Shown piece after piece: positions 15,462 to 24,681 of a stretch of DNA of 36,865 nucleotides. Below the pieces are notes generated by a model. That model saw only the letters and a list, made by a program, of their open reading frames with translations, searched no databases and was not told the DNA's origin. The stretch lies in NCBI GenBank assembly GCA_027492545.1, contig JAPUEL010000092.1, positions 1 through 36,865 of the forward strand, in the 5' to 3' direction. The translations under genes were made by a program, and so were the position numbers. The stretch is from Propionibacteriaceae bacterium (GTDB taxonomy: Bacteria > Actinomycetota > Actinomycetes > Propionibacteriales > Propionibacteriaceae). Position 1 is the stretch's first letter, and each line of letters begins with the position of its first letter.

Positions 15462-17531
15462 TCAGTCCGGGACGTTGTCGCGCAGCTCCGCCAGCCACGC
15501 CGTCGCCGACACATCTGAGGGCATCCGCCAGTCCCCGCGCGGCGACAACGCTCCGCCGGAGAGCACCTTCGGCCCGTTGGGGATGGCGGAGCGCTTGAAC
15601 TGGTTGCCGAAGAACCGGCGCAGGAACACCGCCAGCCATTTCTTGATGGTGGGCAGGTCGTAGGCCGTGCGGTCCGCCTCCGGGTACCCGGAGGGCCAAT
15701 GACCGGCCTCGACATCACGCCAGGCGTGGTGCGCCATGAACGCGATCTTGCTGGGTCGGTAGCCGCGGCGCAGCAGGCCGAAGAGGGTGAAGTCGTGCAG
15801 CGCGTAGGGGCCGATGGAGTCCTCCGTCGACTGCGGCTTCTGCCCCTCCCCCACCGGGATCAGCTCGGGTGAGATCTCGGTGTTGAGGATGGAGGCGAGC
15901 GTCTCGTTGACGCCCGTCTCCTCGAACTGCCCGGTGGAGATCACCCACCGGATGAGGTGCTGCATGAGCGTCTTCGGCACCCCGGTGTTGACGGCGTAGT
16001 GGCTCATCTGGTCCCCCACCCCGTAGGTGCACCAGCCGAGCGCCAGCTCGGAGAGGTCTCCCGTGCCCAGGACGATCCCGCCGCGCTGATTGGCGGCGCG
16101 GAACAGGAAGTCGGTGCGGATGCCGGCCTGGACGTTCTCGAACGTGACGTCGTAGACCGGCTGCCCGTCGCCGGCCGGATGGCCGAGATCCTTGAGCAGC
16201 TGGGTGGCCATGGCCGTGATGTCCACGGTCTCGAACGTGACGCCCAGCGCCTCTGCCAGCAGGGTGGCGTTGTTCTTCGTGTGCGACGACGTGGCGAATC
16301 CTGGCAGCGTGAACGCCAGGATGTGGGTGCGCGGGAGCGACAGCCTGTCGCACGCCTTCGCCGCGACGATCAACGCGTGCGTGGAGTCCAGGCCCCCGCT
16401 GACGCCGATCACGATCTTCGGGGCCTTCGACGCGTCACCGCCGCCGATGGCCTTCATGCGCCGCTCGAGCCCGGAGACCTGGATGTTGTAGGCCTCGTAG
16501 CAGTCGTGGTGCAGGCGGGCAGGGTCGTCGGGCACGAACGGGAAGCGGTCGTGCGGGCGACGCAGCCCCAGATCCCCCGTCGGTGGCCGGACCGCGAACT
16601 CGATGCTGCGGAACTCCCCCACCCCGACGGCGCGCCGGTTGTCCTCGAACGAGCCCTGCCGGATCCGCTCCTGGCGAAGGCGGTCCAGGTCCACGTCGAC
16701 GACGGTGCGCTGCGCCGCGTGCGGGAAGCGCTCGGTCTGGCCGAGGAGGTCACCCATCTCGTAGACCATCGTCATGCCGTCCCAGGACAGGTCCGTGGTG
16801 GACTCGCCGAAGCTGGCCGCCGCGTAGACGTAGGCGGAGTTGTTGCGGGCGCTGGCCGAGCGGGCCATCAGGTGCCGGTCCTCCGCGCGGCCCACCGTGA
16901 TGGGGGACGCGGAGAGGTTGAGCTGCACCGTCGCGCCGGCCATCGCGGCCAGCGACGACGGCGGCACCGGCACCCACATGTCCTCACACACCTCGACGTG
17001 CACCGTGAGGCCGGGCACGTCGCGGGCGTCGAACAGCAGGTCGGTACCGAAGGGCACCTCGCCGAACTCGGCGGGCCAGCCGGGCCGGTGGAGGGTGCCG
17101 ACGTCCAGGTCCGCGCCGTCGGCGAACCACCGCTTCTCGTAGAACTCGCGGTAGTTGGGCAGGTAGGCCTTGGGCACCACGCCGAGCACGTGCCCGCGGT
17201 GGATCACCACGGCGCAGTTGTAGAGCCGGTTGCCGGCGCGCAGGGGCGCCCCCACCACGATCAGCGGCAGCAGGTCCGCCGTCGCGTCGGCCAGATCGAC
17301 GACGGCGCGGTCGACGGCGTCGAGCAGCACGTCCTGCAGCAGGAGGTCGTCGATGGCGTAGCCCGAAAGCGACAGCTCTGGGAACACCGCGACCGCCACC
17401 CCGTCGTCGTGACAGGCCCTCGCCTCCATCGCGATCGCGTGCGCGTTGGCCGACGGGTCGGCCAGGGTGACCGGGAGCGTGCAGGCCGCGACCCGCGCGA
17501 ACCCGTGCCGGTAGAGCGAGGTGAACTCCAT
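15462..17531 (-). CDS. nadE: Glutamine-dependent NAD+ synthetase
   Basis: This 689-aa enzyme makes NAD+ from deamido-NAD+ using ammonia drawn from glutamine. The N-terminal nitrilase-type glutaminase domain shows the Glu-Lys-Cys triad: E52 in FPELSLSGY, K121 in VPKAYLPNY and C182 in EVCEDMW. The C-terminal synthetase domain has the PP-loop SGGLDS (378-383). Length and order match the two-domain actinobacterial enzyme. The ATG at 17531 has no clear ribosome binding site but follows a possible AAGACT -10 box by seven bases, which would make the transcript leaderless. It is upstream of, and probably co-transcribed with, the arsC-like gene. Confidence 0.96.
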   Translation of the reverse strand: MEFTSLYRHGFARVAACTLPVTLADPSANAHAIAMEARACHDDGVAVAVFPELSLSGYAIDDLLLQDVLLDAVDRAVVDLADATADLLPLIVVGAPLRAGNRLYNCAVVIHRGHVLGVVPKAYLPNYREFYEKRWFADGADLDVGTLHRPGWPAEFGEVPFGTDLLFDARDVPGLTVHVEVCEDMWVPVPPSSLAAMAGATVQLNLSASPITVGRAEDRHLMARSASARNNSAYVYAAASFGESTTDLSWDGMTMVYEMGDLLGQTERFPHAAQRTVVDVDLDRLRQERIRQGSFEDNRRAVGVGEFRSIEFAVRPPTGDLGLRRPHDRFPFVPDDPARLHHDCYEAYNIQVSGLERRMKAIGGGDASKAPKIVIGVSGGLDSTHALIVAAKACDRLSLPRTHILAFTLPGFATSSHTKNNATLLAEALGVTFETVDITAMATQLLKDLGHPAGDGQPVYDVTFENVQAGIRTDFLFRAANQRGGIVLGTGDLSELALGWCTYGVGDQMSHYAVNTGVPKTLMQHLIRWVISTGQFEETGVNETLASILNTEISPELIPVGEGQKPQSTEDSIGPYALHDFTLFGLLRRGYRPSKIAFMAHHAWRDVEAGHWPSGYPEADRTAYDLPTIKKWLAVFLRRFFGNQFKRSAIPNGPKVLSGGALSPRGDWRMPSDVSATAWLAELRDNVPD

Positions 17532-17765
17532 GGGCGTCAGTCTTGCACGCGTCGCGGGCGTCGCGGCCGGGTTCCGGCCGTCGCCTCACGCCTGCGTGCA
17601 TGCCGACGCCTGCCCTGAGTGACCACTCCGGCGCCTGGGTTCCGATGCCTGCCGTCTGCCGTCGAGGGCAAACGACGCGACTTGGCGCAGGCGCGGAACC
17701 GAACCGCAGGCGGCTCGCCTCACGCTCAAGGAGGTGACGACGCGTCATCTCAGTGTCACCCTGGT
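17532..17765. other. Divergent intergenic region between nadE and the TIMP-like gene
   Basis: No gene is supported. The stretch 17699-17729 (CGAACCGCAGGCGGCTCGCC then CTCAAGG) partly resembles the REP-like element at 34924-34975. AAGGAGG at 17729-17735 looks like a ribosome binding site but is about 30 bases too far from the next good start codon. Confidence 0.35.
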
Positions 17766-17768
17766 GTG

Positions 17769-18341
17769 ATGAAGGTCAGAGCAGTCCTGGTAGCTGTCGC
17801 GCTCCTCGCCGCGACCCTCGTCGTCAGCTGGCAGCAGGCGCCCCATGCTGCGGCCTGCAGCTGCGTGGCGCTCACGCCGGCGGAACAGGCCGACATGGCC
17901 GGCGTCGTCGCCCGGGGCACCGTCGTGGCGGTGGAGCGGCCGGCGCGGCCCACGTCCAGCCTCGAGGACGCCACCTACACCGTCGCGTTGGCGGAGGTGT
18001 GGAAGGGCGATCCGCCGGCGACCATCCAGGTCCTCACCGCCGTCGACGGCGCCAGCTGCGGCTGGGAGGGCATCGAGGAGGGGATGGAGATCATCCTGTT
18101 CGCCCAGCCCGACGGCGCCGCCTGGCGGTCCACCCTGTGCGACGGGTCCGCTCCGGCCGACGACGGTGTCGCGGCCGAGCTGTCGGCGCACCTGGGTGAG
18201 CCCGCAGCCGTGGCACCCTCCCCCGCCGACGGGCCGTCCGGTGGGGGCGCCGGCCTGGCCGATCCGCGGCTCGCCGGGATCATCACCCTCACGCTCGTGG
18301 CCAGCGGGCTGGGCGCCTGGTTCGTCTCGCGGCGACGCTAA
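17769..18341 (+). CDS. Secreted, membrane-anchored TIMP/NTR-like protein
   Basis: This 190-aa protein (189-191 aa depending on GTG 17766 or ATG 17769) has an N-terminal signal peptide ending near APHAAA, immediately followed by CSC (C30 and C32), two more cysteines (in ASCGWEG and STLCDG), and a C-terminal membrane helix IITLTLVASGLGAWFV followed by RRR. The CSC start of the mature chain, the VARGTVVAVE strand and the AEVWKGDPPATIQV segment resemble bacterial relatives of the tissue inhibitor of metalloproteinase/netrin OB-fold. The role is unknown; it is probably exposed at the cell surface with disulfides. Its last three bases overlap the end of the convergent DUF4126 gene. Family assignment is from pattern memory and moderately sure. 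Confidence 0.6.
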   Translation: MKVRAVLVAVALLAATLVVSWQQAPHAAACSCVALTPAEQADMAGVVARGTVVAVERPARPTSSLEDATYTVALAEVWKGDPPATIQVLTAVDGASCGWEGIEEGMEIILFAQPDGAAWRSTLCDGSAPADDGVAAELSAHLGEPAAVAPSPADGPSGGGAGLADPRLAGIITLTLVASGLGAWFVSRRR

Positions 18342-18928
18342 CCGGCGTCGCCGTTGCCCCAGCGGGCCTTGAGCCACTCCCAGCCGCGCTTGATCCGCGA
18401 CATCAACACCCAGGCCAGCCACATCATGATGATGAGCAGGACGAGGGCGATGCCGGCCGCGACAACCGGGAGGAGCACCGCAAGCGTGGTGACGCTGACC
18501 ACCCCGACGTCGCCCGCCACCGACGCCGCGACGTTGGACGCCGGCTCCGGGGACGTGTTGATCGCCAGCCGGATGCCGGCCTTGGAGAGATGGCTGAGCA
18601 GCGCCGTCACGCCACCGACGGCGGCCAGGGAGATGGTCAGCAGGTCGCCTTGGGCGCCCGCGATGAGCGCCCCGATGACGGCGCCGGCGACGGGACGGAT
18701 CACCGTCGAGGGAACGTCCCAGATGGAGTCGACGACGGGGATCTTGTCCGCGATCAGCTCCAGCAGCGCGAGGACTCCCATGATGATCAGCACGTCGGTG
18801 CGCATGAAACCCTCTGGGACGCCGCCGGTGCCCGCGTAGCGCCCGAGCAGGCCGAGGATGAACACCGTCGCATAGGCGTTGATGCCGGAGGCCCACCCGG
18901 AGGCGAACGTCATGGGGAGCAGTTCCAT
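18338..18928 (-). CDS. DUF4126 family membrane protein
   Basis: This 196-aa protein has several membrane segments and the DUF4126 pattern: a short N-terminal ASGINAYATVFILGLLGRYAG, then LIIMGVLALLELIADKIPVVDSIWD, and glycine-rich helices further on, ending in a basic tail. Its function is unknown. I prefer ATG 18928 over 18937 because CATAAT (minus strand, 18941-18936) lies seven bases before it, a leaderless-type promoter; the longer form adds three residues. The gene ends convergent with, and overlaps by three bases, the TIMP-like gene. Confidence 0.85.
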   Translation of the reverse strand: MELLPMTFASGWASGINAYATVFILGLLGRYAGTGGVPEGFMRTDVLIIMGVLALLELIADKIPVVDSIWDVPSTVIRPVAGAVIGALIAGAQGDLLTISLAAVGGVTALLSHLSKAGIRLAINTSPEPASNVAASVAGDVGVVSVTTLAVLLPVVAAGIALVLLIIMMWLAWVLMSRIKRGWEWLKARWGNGDAG

Positions 18929-19057
18929 GCCGCCCATTATGGGGGTTGGCTACCTGTCGAGCTCAGAGTCGAGGGCGAGCTTGAGCGTGACAATCAGCGC
19001 TCGGGCCCCGTTGGAGTGCGGCGGCGACGCCGGTGCGGGCGCCGGGCCGACGGCGGG

Positions 19058-20041
19058 TCAGGCCGCGGCGGGCTCCCACCCGGGCGGCATCATCACCCGG
19101 AGCGCCTGGGGCTCGACGTGCACCGACAGCGACACCACCTTGCCGAAGTAGTCACCGTCGAGCTGGATCGACTCCGGCTCCCGGAGCCACACCTCGATGC
19201 TGCGGCACCGCTGGTACCTCAGCTCGCCCTGGCCGCCCTCGCGGTTCCGGCGCCCTCGCAGGATGCCGTTGTCCACGACCACACCCCAGGCCACGCGCAC
19301 CCAGCCGAACAGGCCCTGTGGCTCCATCGCCAGCACGTCGAGCACCCCGTCATCGACGGCGGCATGGGGCATCAGCATCACGTTTCCGCCGATGGACCCG
19401 CAGTTGCCCACCAGCACCGTGTGCACCCTGGCGCGCTGCGGGGGTTGGTCGTCGAGGCGGAACTGCAGCCGCATCCGGTGATTGCGGCGCAGCTTCTCCA
19501 CGCCCACCTTCACGTAGGCCAGCATGCCCACCCGCTTCTTCAGGTCCTCGTCGGTGCTGGACATGATCTGCGCGTCGAGCCCCATGCCCGCCATGACGAC
19601 GAAGACCCGCTCCTCGTGCCCGCCCCCGGGCCGCACCCAGTCGACCACCCCGAGGTCCACGGGGCGCGAGACCCCCTGGAACGCCGCGGCCACCGCGCCA
19701 TGGAGATTGCCCAACGGAAGGCGCAGGTTCCTGGCCAGCAGGTTCCCGGTGCCACGCGGACAGAGGCCCAACGGCACCTCGCTCCCCCTCAGCCCCTCGG
19801 CGACGGCGCGGATGGTGCCGTCGCCGCCCACGGCCAGCACGAGGGCGCAGCCCTCCTCGACCGCCTGCCGCGCCATGCCCGCCCCGGGGTCCTCGGCGGA
19901 GGTCTCCAGCCAGAGCGAGAATCCCCACCCGGAGGCCCGCTCGGCGTCGGCAACCGCCTTCGCGAGCTCGGCGCGGTCCACCTTCGTGGGGTTGAACACA
20001 ACGGCGGCGCGCTTCGCATGGGCGGCGTTCTGCTCGCTCAT
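19058..20041 (-). CDS. Diacylglycerol kinase-like lipid kinase
   Basis: This 327-aa protein belongs to the diacylglycerol/sphingosine kinase (DagK/LCB5, YegS-like) family that phosphorylates lipid substrates at the membrane with ATP. The catalytic domain shows the signature VGGDGT (about 71-76), followed by GTGNLLARNL (about 95-104); the C-terminal beta-sandwich domain includes GNCGSIGGNVMLMPHAAVDDG and QLDGDYFG, both typical. The ATG at 20041 is two bases after the glgX stop, with GAAGGA upstream, so it is translationally coupled to glgX. A start further upstream would run into glgX and is not needed. The exact lipid substrate cannot be read from the sequence. Confidence 0.9.
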   Translation of the reverse strand: MSEQNAAHAKRAAVVFNPTKVDRAELAKAVADAERASGWGFSLWLETSAEDPGAGMARQAVEEGCALVLAVGGDGTIRAVAEGLRGSEVPLGLCPRGTGNLLARNLRLPLGNLHGAVAAAFQGVSRPVDLGVVDWVRPGGGHEERVFVVMAGMGLDAQIMSSTDEDLKKRVGMLAYVKVGVEKLRRNHRMRLQFRLDDQPPQRARVHTVLVGNCGSIGGNVMLMPHAAVDDGVLDVLAMEPQGLFGWVRVAWGVVVDNGILRGRRNREGGQGELRYQRCRSIEVWLREPESIQLDGDYFGKVVSLSVHVEPQALRVMMPPGWEPAAA

Positions 20042-20043
20042 AT

Positions 20044-22404
20044 TCAGTCCTTCCACACGGGGATGACCCGCGAACCGTCGGGCTTCGGCTGCTCCTGCCA
20101 CACGATGACCGACCAGGCCGCAACGGTCGCGGTCTCGGACACGATCAAGCCCTCACCCTCGTTCCAGTAGTTGCAGGCAGGCTCCGCGAAGGTCGACGTG
20201 TCGATGAGCCGCCGCCACACGTAGCCCTCCAGGGGCGGCGGGACCTTGAACTCGATCTCGTGGTCGGCCATGTTGATCATCACCCAGAAGTCGTCCCCCG
20301 GGGAGTCGATCTGGATGGAGACCGCCCGGTCCCCCTCCATGGGGAACCCCTCGCCCGACGGGGTGTGGAAGAGGTAGGACACGTCCTTGTCGTCTGCCAC
20401 CATGTCCCCCCAGCGCCTCTGCTGGAGCGCCTCGTGCCGCTGGCGGAGGTTGGCGAGGAAGGTGGCGAAGCGGAACTGCCCGTTGACGTGCGGGGGCGTC
20501 TCGTACTGCCCAAGATTGTCGTGGTACGGCTCGTCGACGCCGTCGGCCACCGGCACCCGCTGCGGGGCGTTGGTGGGGATCATGGCGTAGTTGTTGCGCA
20601 TCGCCACCGAGTCCAGCGCCCACGGGTTGTTGTTGCCGTTCTGGGTGCGGCCGAACTCGTCGCCGGCCACGATCATCGGCACCCCACGGGAGAAGAACAG
20701 GATGGTCCAGAGGTTGCGCAACCGCTGGCGGCGCAGCGCCTGGGAGCCCCCCGAATCCCACGACAGGTTGTCGTCCGACCCGCCGTCGGAGGGACCGAAC
20801 GGCGGCGGCTGGTGGTTCTGCTTCTCCTGGTAGGACACCAGGTCCGCCATGTTGAAGCCGTCGTGGGCGGTGATGAAGTTGATGGTCTTCTGCGCGCCGC
20901 CGCTGTCGTGGAAGTGGTGGTAGTCGCCGTTGAACATGTCCGTGAACGCCACCATGTTGGCGTCACCCTTGGTGAAGCGGCGCACAGCGTCGCGGTAGCG
21001 GCCGTTCCACTCGCCCCAGCCGCGGGGGAAGTTGCCCACCTCGTAGCCCCAGAGGTCCCACGCCTCGGCGATGACGTCGATGTGCTCGGCCTTCGCCATG
21101 GCCGCGATGTCCACCAGCAACGGGTGGTCCGAGAAGAACCGCTTCTGCCTGGCCCAGTCGTCGGCGGCGGCCTCACCGGGCAGGCGGCCGAGCACGGTGG
21201 CCAGGTCGAACCGGAAGCCGTCCACCTGCATGTCCTGCGTCCAGTACTCCAGCGAGTCCAGCACCAGCTTCCTGGCCGCCTCGGAGGAGTAGTTCATCTG
21301 GTTCGACGTGCCCGTGGCGCCGTCGACCAGGATCTTGTCTGGCGTCATCTGGTAGTACTCGGCGCAGGCGAACCCGCCCAGGCTGGTGAAGCCGGTGGCG
21401 TTGACGTCACCGTTCCAGTTGCCGCCCTCGGCGGTGTGGTTGTAGACCACATCGAGGTACACCTCGAGGCCCGCGTCGTGGAACGCGGAGACCATCTCCT
21501 TGAACTCGCGGGTGGGCCCGCACCAACTCTTGTCCGCCGCGTACTGCCGGTTGGGCGCGAAGAACGACAGGGTCATGTACCCCCAGGCGTTGACGGCGCC
21601 GTGCCGCGCCGACTCCGACGCGTTCGTCTCGTGCACCGGCAGCAGCTCGACGGTGGTCACGCCCAACGCCTTGAGGTACGGCGCCATCATCCCGGCGCCC
21701 TTGTAGGTGCCCTGGAACTCCGGCGGGATGTCGACGACGCCCTCGAAGCCGGGCTCGCGGCTGAGCAGCTCGGACAGCCGCGCCACCGACGGGTGGCCGG
21801 TCAGCTGCTCGACCTGCACCTCGTAGATGACGTTCTTCTCACCCGGGATCCGCGGCTTGGGCGTGACCGGCGTGTAGTCGGCGATGAGCACGCCCTTCGG
21901 CGCGTAGGGCCCGGTGTCGATGTTGCGACGGGGGACGCCGTCGACCAGGTCCCCGCCGGTGCCGAACACGCCGTCGTTGACGCCGTAATCATGCAGCTGG
22001 TCGGTGAAGACGTTGTGGGTGACCTCGCGGGCGTAGGGATCGAAGAGCACCTTGTTGGGGTTGAACCGGTTGCCGTCCTTGTCCAGGTCGGAGACGAATC
22101 CCAGGTCCGAGCCCGGCTTCCAGCCCTTCACGTAGCGCCAGTTGCGCCCCCAGGCGCGGAAACCGATGAGGGCCCCGAACTGCAGGCCCTGCAGCCAGGC
22201 CCTCCAGACGCCGTCGCGGCCCTTGACGAGTTGATAGGTGCGCTCGGCCGGGGCTCCCATCGCTTCGGGGTAGATCTCCAGCTGGACTCGCGTAGCAGCC
22301 GGGGCGTAGATCGCGAAGGTGACTCCCTCAGCGTGGGGATGGGTGCCCAGAGGCCAGGTGGCCTTGGACCAGGAGCGCCGGTCCAGCGCTATCACGCGTG
22401 TCAT
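20044..22404 (-). CDS. glgX: Glycogen debranching enzyme GlgX (GH13 isoamylase type)
   Basis: This 786-aa enzyme should cut alpha-1,6 branches of limit dextrins during glycogen breakdown. An N-terminal CBM48-like domain (about 10-130) precedes the GH13 barrel. The catalytic residues are visible: nucleophile D400 in DGFRFDLATV, acid/base E447 in DVIAEAWD, and D515 in FITAHDGFN. YNHTAEGG is the conserved first GH13 region. The length is somewhat above the usual 700 aa owing to insertions. I choose ATG 22404; an upstream start at 22467 would add 21 residues without family similarity and overlap the divergent gene region. A weak CAGAAT -10 box lies seven bases before the ATG. The lipid kinase gene follows within two bases. 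Confidence 0.95.
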   Translation of the reverse strand: MTRVIALDRRSWSKATWPLGTHPHAEGVTFAIYAPAATRVQLEIYPEAMGAPAERTYQLVKGRDGVWRAWLQGLQFGALIGFRAWGRNWRYVKGWKPGSDLGFVSDLDKDGNRFNPNKVLFDPYAREVTHNVFTDQLHDYGVNDGVFGTGGDLVDGVPRRNIDTGPYAPKGVLIADYTPVTPKPRIPGEKNVIYEVQVEQLTGHPSVARLSELLSREPGFEGVVDIPPEFQGTYKGAGMMAPYLKALGVTTVELLPVHETNASESARHGAVNAWGYMTLSFFAPNRQYAADKSWCGPTREFKEMVSAFHDAGLEVYLDVVYNHTAEGGNWNGDVNATGFTSLGGFACAEYYQMTPDKILVDGATGTSNQMNYSSEAARKLVLDSLEYWTQDMQVDGFRFDLATVLGRLPGEAAADDWARQKRFFSDHPLLVDIAAMAKAEHIDVIAEAWDLWGYEVGNFPRGWGEWNGRYRDAVRRFTKGDANMVAFTDMFNGDYHHFHDSGGAQKTINFITAHDGFNMADLVSYQEKQNHQPPPFGPSDGGSDDNLSWDSGGSQALRRQRLRNLWTILFFSRGVPMIVAGDEFGRTQNGNNNPWALDSVAMRNNYAMIPTNAPQRVPVADGVDEPYHDNLGQYETPPHVNGQFRFATFLANLRQRHEALQQRRWGDMVADDKDVSYLFHTPSGEGFPMEGDRAVSIQIDSPGDDFWVMINMADHEIEFKVPPPLEGYVWRRLIDTSTFAEPACNYWNEGEGLIVSETATVAAWSVIVWQEQPKPDGSRVIPVWKD

Positions 22405-22496
22405 GGCGTCGATTCTGACACGCCACCCCGACACGCACGGCAACGCGCTTGCGAGATCACTTCCCAAGTGCCCCCGACAGGAGGATCGTGTGGATC

Positions 22497-22922
22497 ATGA
22501 AGACGCGCCCGAACCTGGTCCTTGCCGTAGTGGCAGGGCTGGTGGTGCTGCTCGCGATCGTCGCGGGCATCCTGGCGGCCACGCGGGAGCAACCCGCCCT
22601 CGACCCCACCACGCCCGAGGGAACCGCACAACTCCTGGCCCTGGCCGTCATCGACGGCGACGACGAGGAGGCCGTGTCCTACCTGGACCCCGCCCTCGGC
22701 TGCTCGGCCCCATTGCCCGAGATCTACCGGCCAACGCGGCTGAGCATCGCCGTGGTGGACACCACCGTCGACGGCGACAGGGCCACCGTGGTGCTCAACG
22801 TCACCGAGTCCAGCGGCGGGCTGCTCGACTCCTACGATCACCGCGAGGTGATCGAGCTCAAGGCCGACGGCGACGGCTGGCTCGCCACCGGCAATCCGTG
22901 GCCCGTCTATGCGTGTAAGTGA
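22497..22922 (+). CDS. Small membrane-anchored protein of unknown function
   Basis: This protein (141 aa from ATG 22497; 144 aa from GTG 22488) has a single N-terminal membrane helix LVLAVVAGLVVLLAIVAGIL and an outward-facing domain of about 110 residues with two cysteines (GCSAP and the penultimate CK). AGGAGG at 22479-22484 serves either start, twelve or three bases away. The extracellular part has an alternating beta pattern (LSIAVVDTTVDGDRATVVLNVTE) like NTF2-fold or lumazine-binding-like secreted domains, but I do not recognise a family. It is nine bases upstream of the DUF5671 gene and surely shares its transcript. Confidence 0.7.
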   Translation: MKTRPNLVLAVVAGLVVLLAIVAGILAATREQPALDPTTPEGTAQLLALAVIDGDDEEAVSYLDPALGCSAPLPEIYRPTRLSIAVVDTTVDGDRATVVLNVTESSGGLLDSYDHREVIELKADGDGWLATGNPWPVYACK

Positions 22923-22931
22923 GGTCCTGCG

Positions 22932-24674
22932 ATGCTCGGGGTGTTCGGCGTGCTGTTGTCGCTAGCGGTCCCGGTCCTGGTGATCGTGCTGATCGTCTCC
23001 GCGGCCCGACGTGGAGGACGCGGCGTCGACGCCCATGGCGTACGCCGCTTCTTCCAGTACGCGGTGCTGCTGGCCCTGGTCATCGTCGTGGCCATCGGGG
23101 TCGCGGACCTGCTGGGGATGCTGCTCGGGGCTGAGATCCCGGAATGGCAGGACCCCGACGCCGAGCTGGCGCGCGGCCTGGCGTTCGTGTTCGTGGGCGG
23201 GCCCTTGGCTGGGCTGATCGCCTGGTGGACCAGGCGCACGCATCGCGCTGACGTCGAGGAGCGGGAGTCCGCCCTCTACGCGCTCTACGTGACGGTGGCC
23301 GCGCTGGTGGGCGCCGCCGTCGCAGCCTCGGCGCTGCCGGAGATCGGCTCCGTGGCGCTGGGCGAGGGCGACCTCGAGCGCGAGGCGCTGGCGAGGCTGG
23401 TGGCGTTCGGCGGCGTGTGGGCGTTCCACTGGTGGCTGGCCGCGCGGACCCTCGACAGGGAGCGCAACACCCCGCATCTGCTGCTCGGATCGGTGATCGG
23501 CCTGGTGCTGGGTGTCACCGGGCTGGTGCTCACCCTCGGCGCCGCGCTCGACCTGCTGATGAGGCCCGACACGATCGGCAACCCGCTCCGGATGCTCGGC
23601 GAGGGCGGAGGGCTGCTGCTGGGCGGGGCCCTGGTGTGGGTCCGCTACTGGGCCACGGCCGCCATCGCGCTGCCGCGACGGCCCCTGTGGCTGGCGGTGG
23701 TGCTGCCGCTGGGCGTGGGCGGCGGGCTGATCATGGCGCTCGTCGCCGGCAGCCGGCTGCTGTGGAGCGTGCTCGTCTGGTTCCTCGGAGACAGGCAGGG
23801 GTCGTCCCTCACCAACCATTTCGACTCCGCCTCGGTGGAGATCGCCGCCGCGCTGGTGGGCGCCCTGGTGTGGTGGTACCACCGCACCGTCCTCGGCGAG
23901 GGCGAGGAGCGCACGGAGCCACGACGCGTCTACGAGTACCTGGTGGCGGGCATCGGGCTGGCGGCGGCCGCCGTCGGCGTGGGCACGGTCATCGTCGCCC
24001 TGATCGAGGCCGTCACCCCCGGCATCGACGTGGGCATGACGGTGATGAACACGCTCTGGTCCGCGGTCACGCTGCTGGTTGTGGGCGTGCCGGTGTGGTG
24101 GATCTTCTGGAGCCGCATCCGGCGCGCCGCCGCGACGGGCGACGCCGAGCTCGGCTCCCCCACCCGTCGCGTCTACCTGGTGGTGCTGTTCGGGCTCGCG
24201 GGTGTCGCGGCGGTGGTGGCACTCATCGCGGTGGCCGTGATCCTGCTGCAGGACGTGGTGTCCGGCTCGGTCAGCGGCGTCACCCTGCGCTCGATGCGCT
24301 ACGGGCTGGGCACCCTCGTCGGCGCCGCCGCGGTGTCGGCGTATCACGGCTCGGTGTTCCGGATGGACCGCGCCACCGGGGCCACCACGCGGGTCACAGG
24401 CCCGCGGACGGTGCTGCTGATCGGCGGCGTCGCACCGGAACTGGATCGCGACCTGACCCGGGCCACGGGTGCCAGGGTCGAGGCGTGGGGGCGGTTGGAT
24501 GCTCCCGTCACGGACTGGGACGTGGAGGCGCTGGCCGCCGCGCTCTCGGCCTACCCCGGCGCCGATGTCGTGGTGGTCGCGGAGGGGGAGGGCTTCAGGA
24601 TCGTGCCCGTCGACCCGAGCGGGCGCCGCGCCGCCTCGCCCGCACCGGGCTCGCCGCCGGCGGTGCCCGCCTGA
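22932..24674 (+). CDS. DUF5671 multi-pass membrane protein
   Basis: This 580-aa integral membrane protein has roughly fourteen hydrophobic helices in repeated blocks, each with a WW(L/Y)H/R-type motif near a helix end (WWTRRTHRAD, WWLAARTLDRER, WWYHRTVLGEGEE, WWIFWSRIRRA), as in DUF5671 proteins. A soluble C-terminal domain of about 110 residues (from roughly 475) ends in a proline-alanine-rich tail. The function is unknown. The preceding small anchored protein is nine bases upstream, and the two probably work together. The gene is convergent with the CDF-like gene, with only seven bases between them. Confidence 0.8.
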   Translation: MLGVFGVLLSLAVPVLVIVLIVSAARRGGRGVDAHGVRRFFQYAVLLALVIVVAIGVADLLGMLLGAEIPEWQDPDAELARGLAFVFVGGPLAGLIAWWTRRTHRADVEERESALYALYVTVAALVGAAVAASALPEIGSVALGEGDLEREALARLVAFGGVWAFHWWLAARTLDRERNTPHLLLGSVIGLVLGVTGLVLTLGAALDLLMRPDTIGNPLRMLGEGGGLLLGGALVWVRYWATAAIALPRRPLWLAVVLPLGVGGGLIMALVAGSRLLWSVLVWFLGDRQGSSLTNHFDSASVEIAAALVGALVWWYHRTVLGEGEERTEPRRVYEYLVAGIGLAAAAVGVGTVIVALIEAVTPGIDVGMTVMNTLWSAVTLLVVGVPVWWIFWSRIRRAAATGDAELGSPTRRVYLVVLFGLAGVAAVVALIAVAVILLQDVVSGSVSGVTLRSMRYGLGTLVGAAAVSAYHGSVFRMDRATGATTRVTGPRTVLLIGGVAPELDRDLTRATGARVEAWGRLDAPVTDWDVEALAAALSAYPGADVVVVAEGEGFRIVPVDPSGRRAASPAPGSPPAVPA

Positions 24675-24681
24675 CGACGGG

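Noticed and set aside
15957..17618. Long plus-strand frame opposite nadE
   Set aside because: Antisense artefact of codon bias with no recognisable domain.
20260..22500. Long plus-strand frame of 746 codons opposite glgX
   Set aside because: High-GC mirror frame; the translation is low-complexity and rich in V, R and H, while glgX on the other strand has all catalytic motifs.
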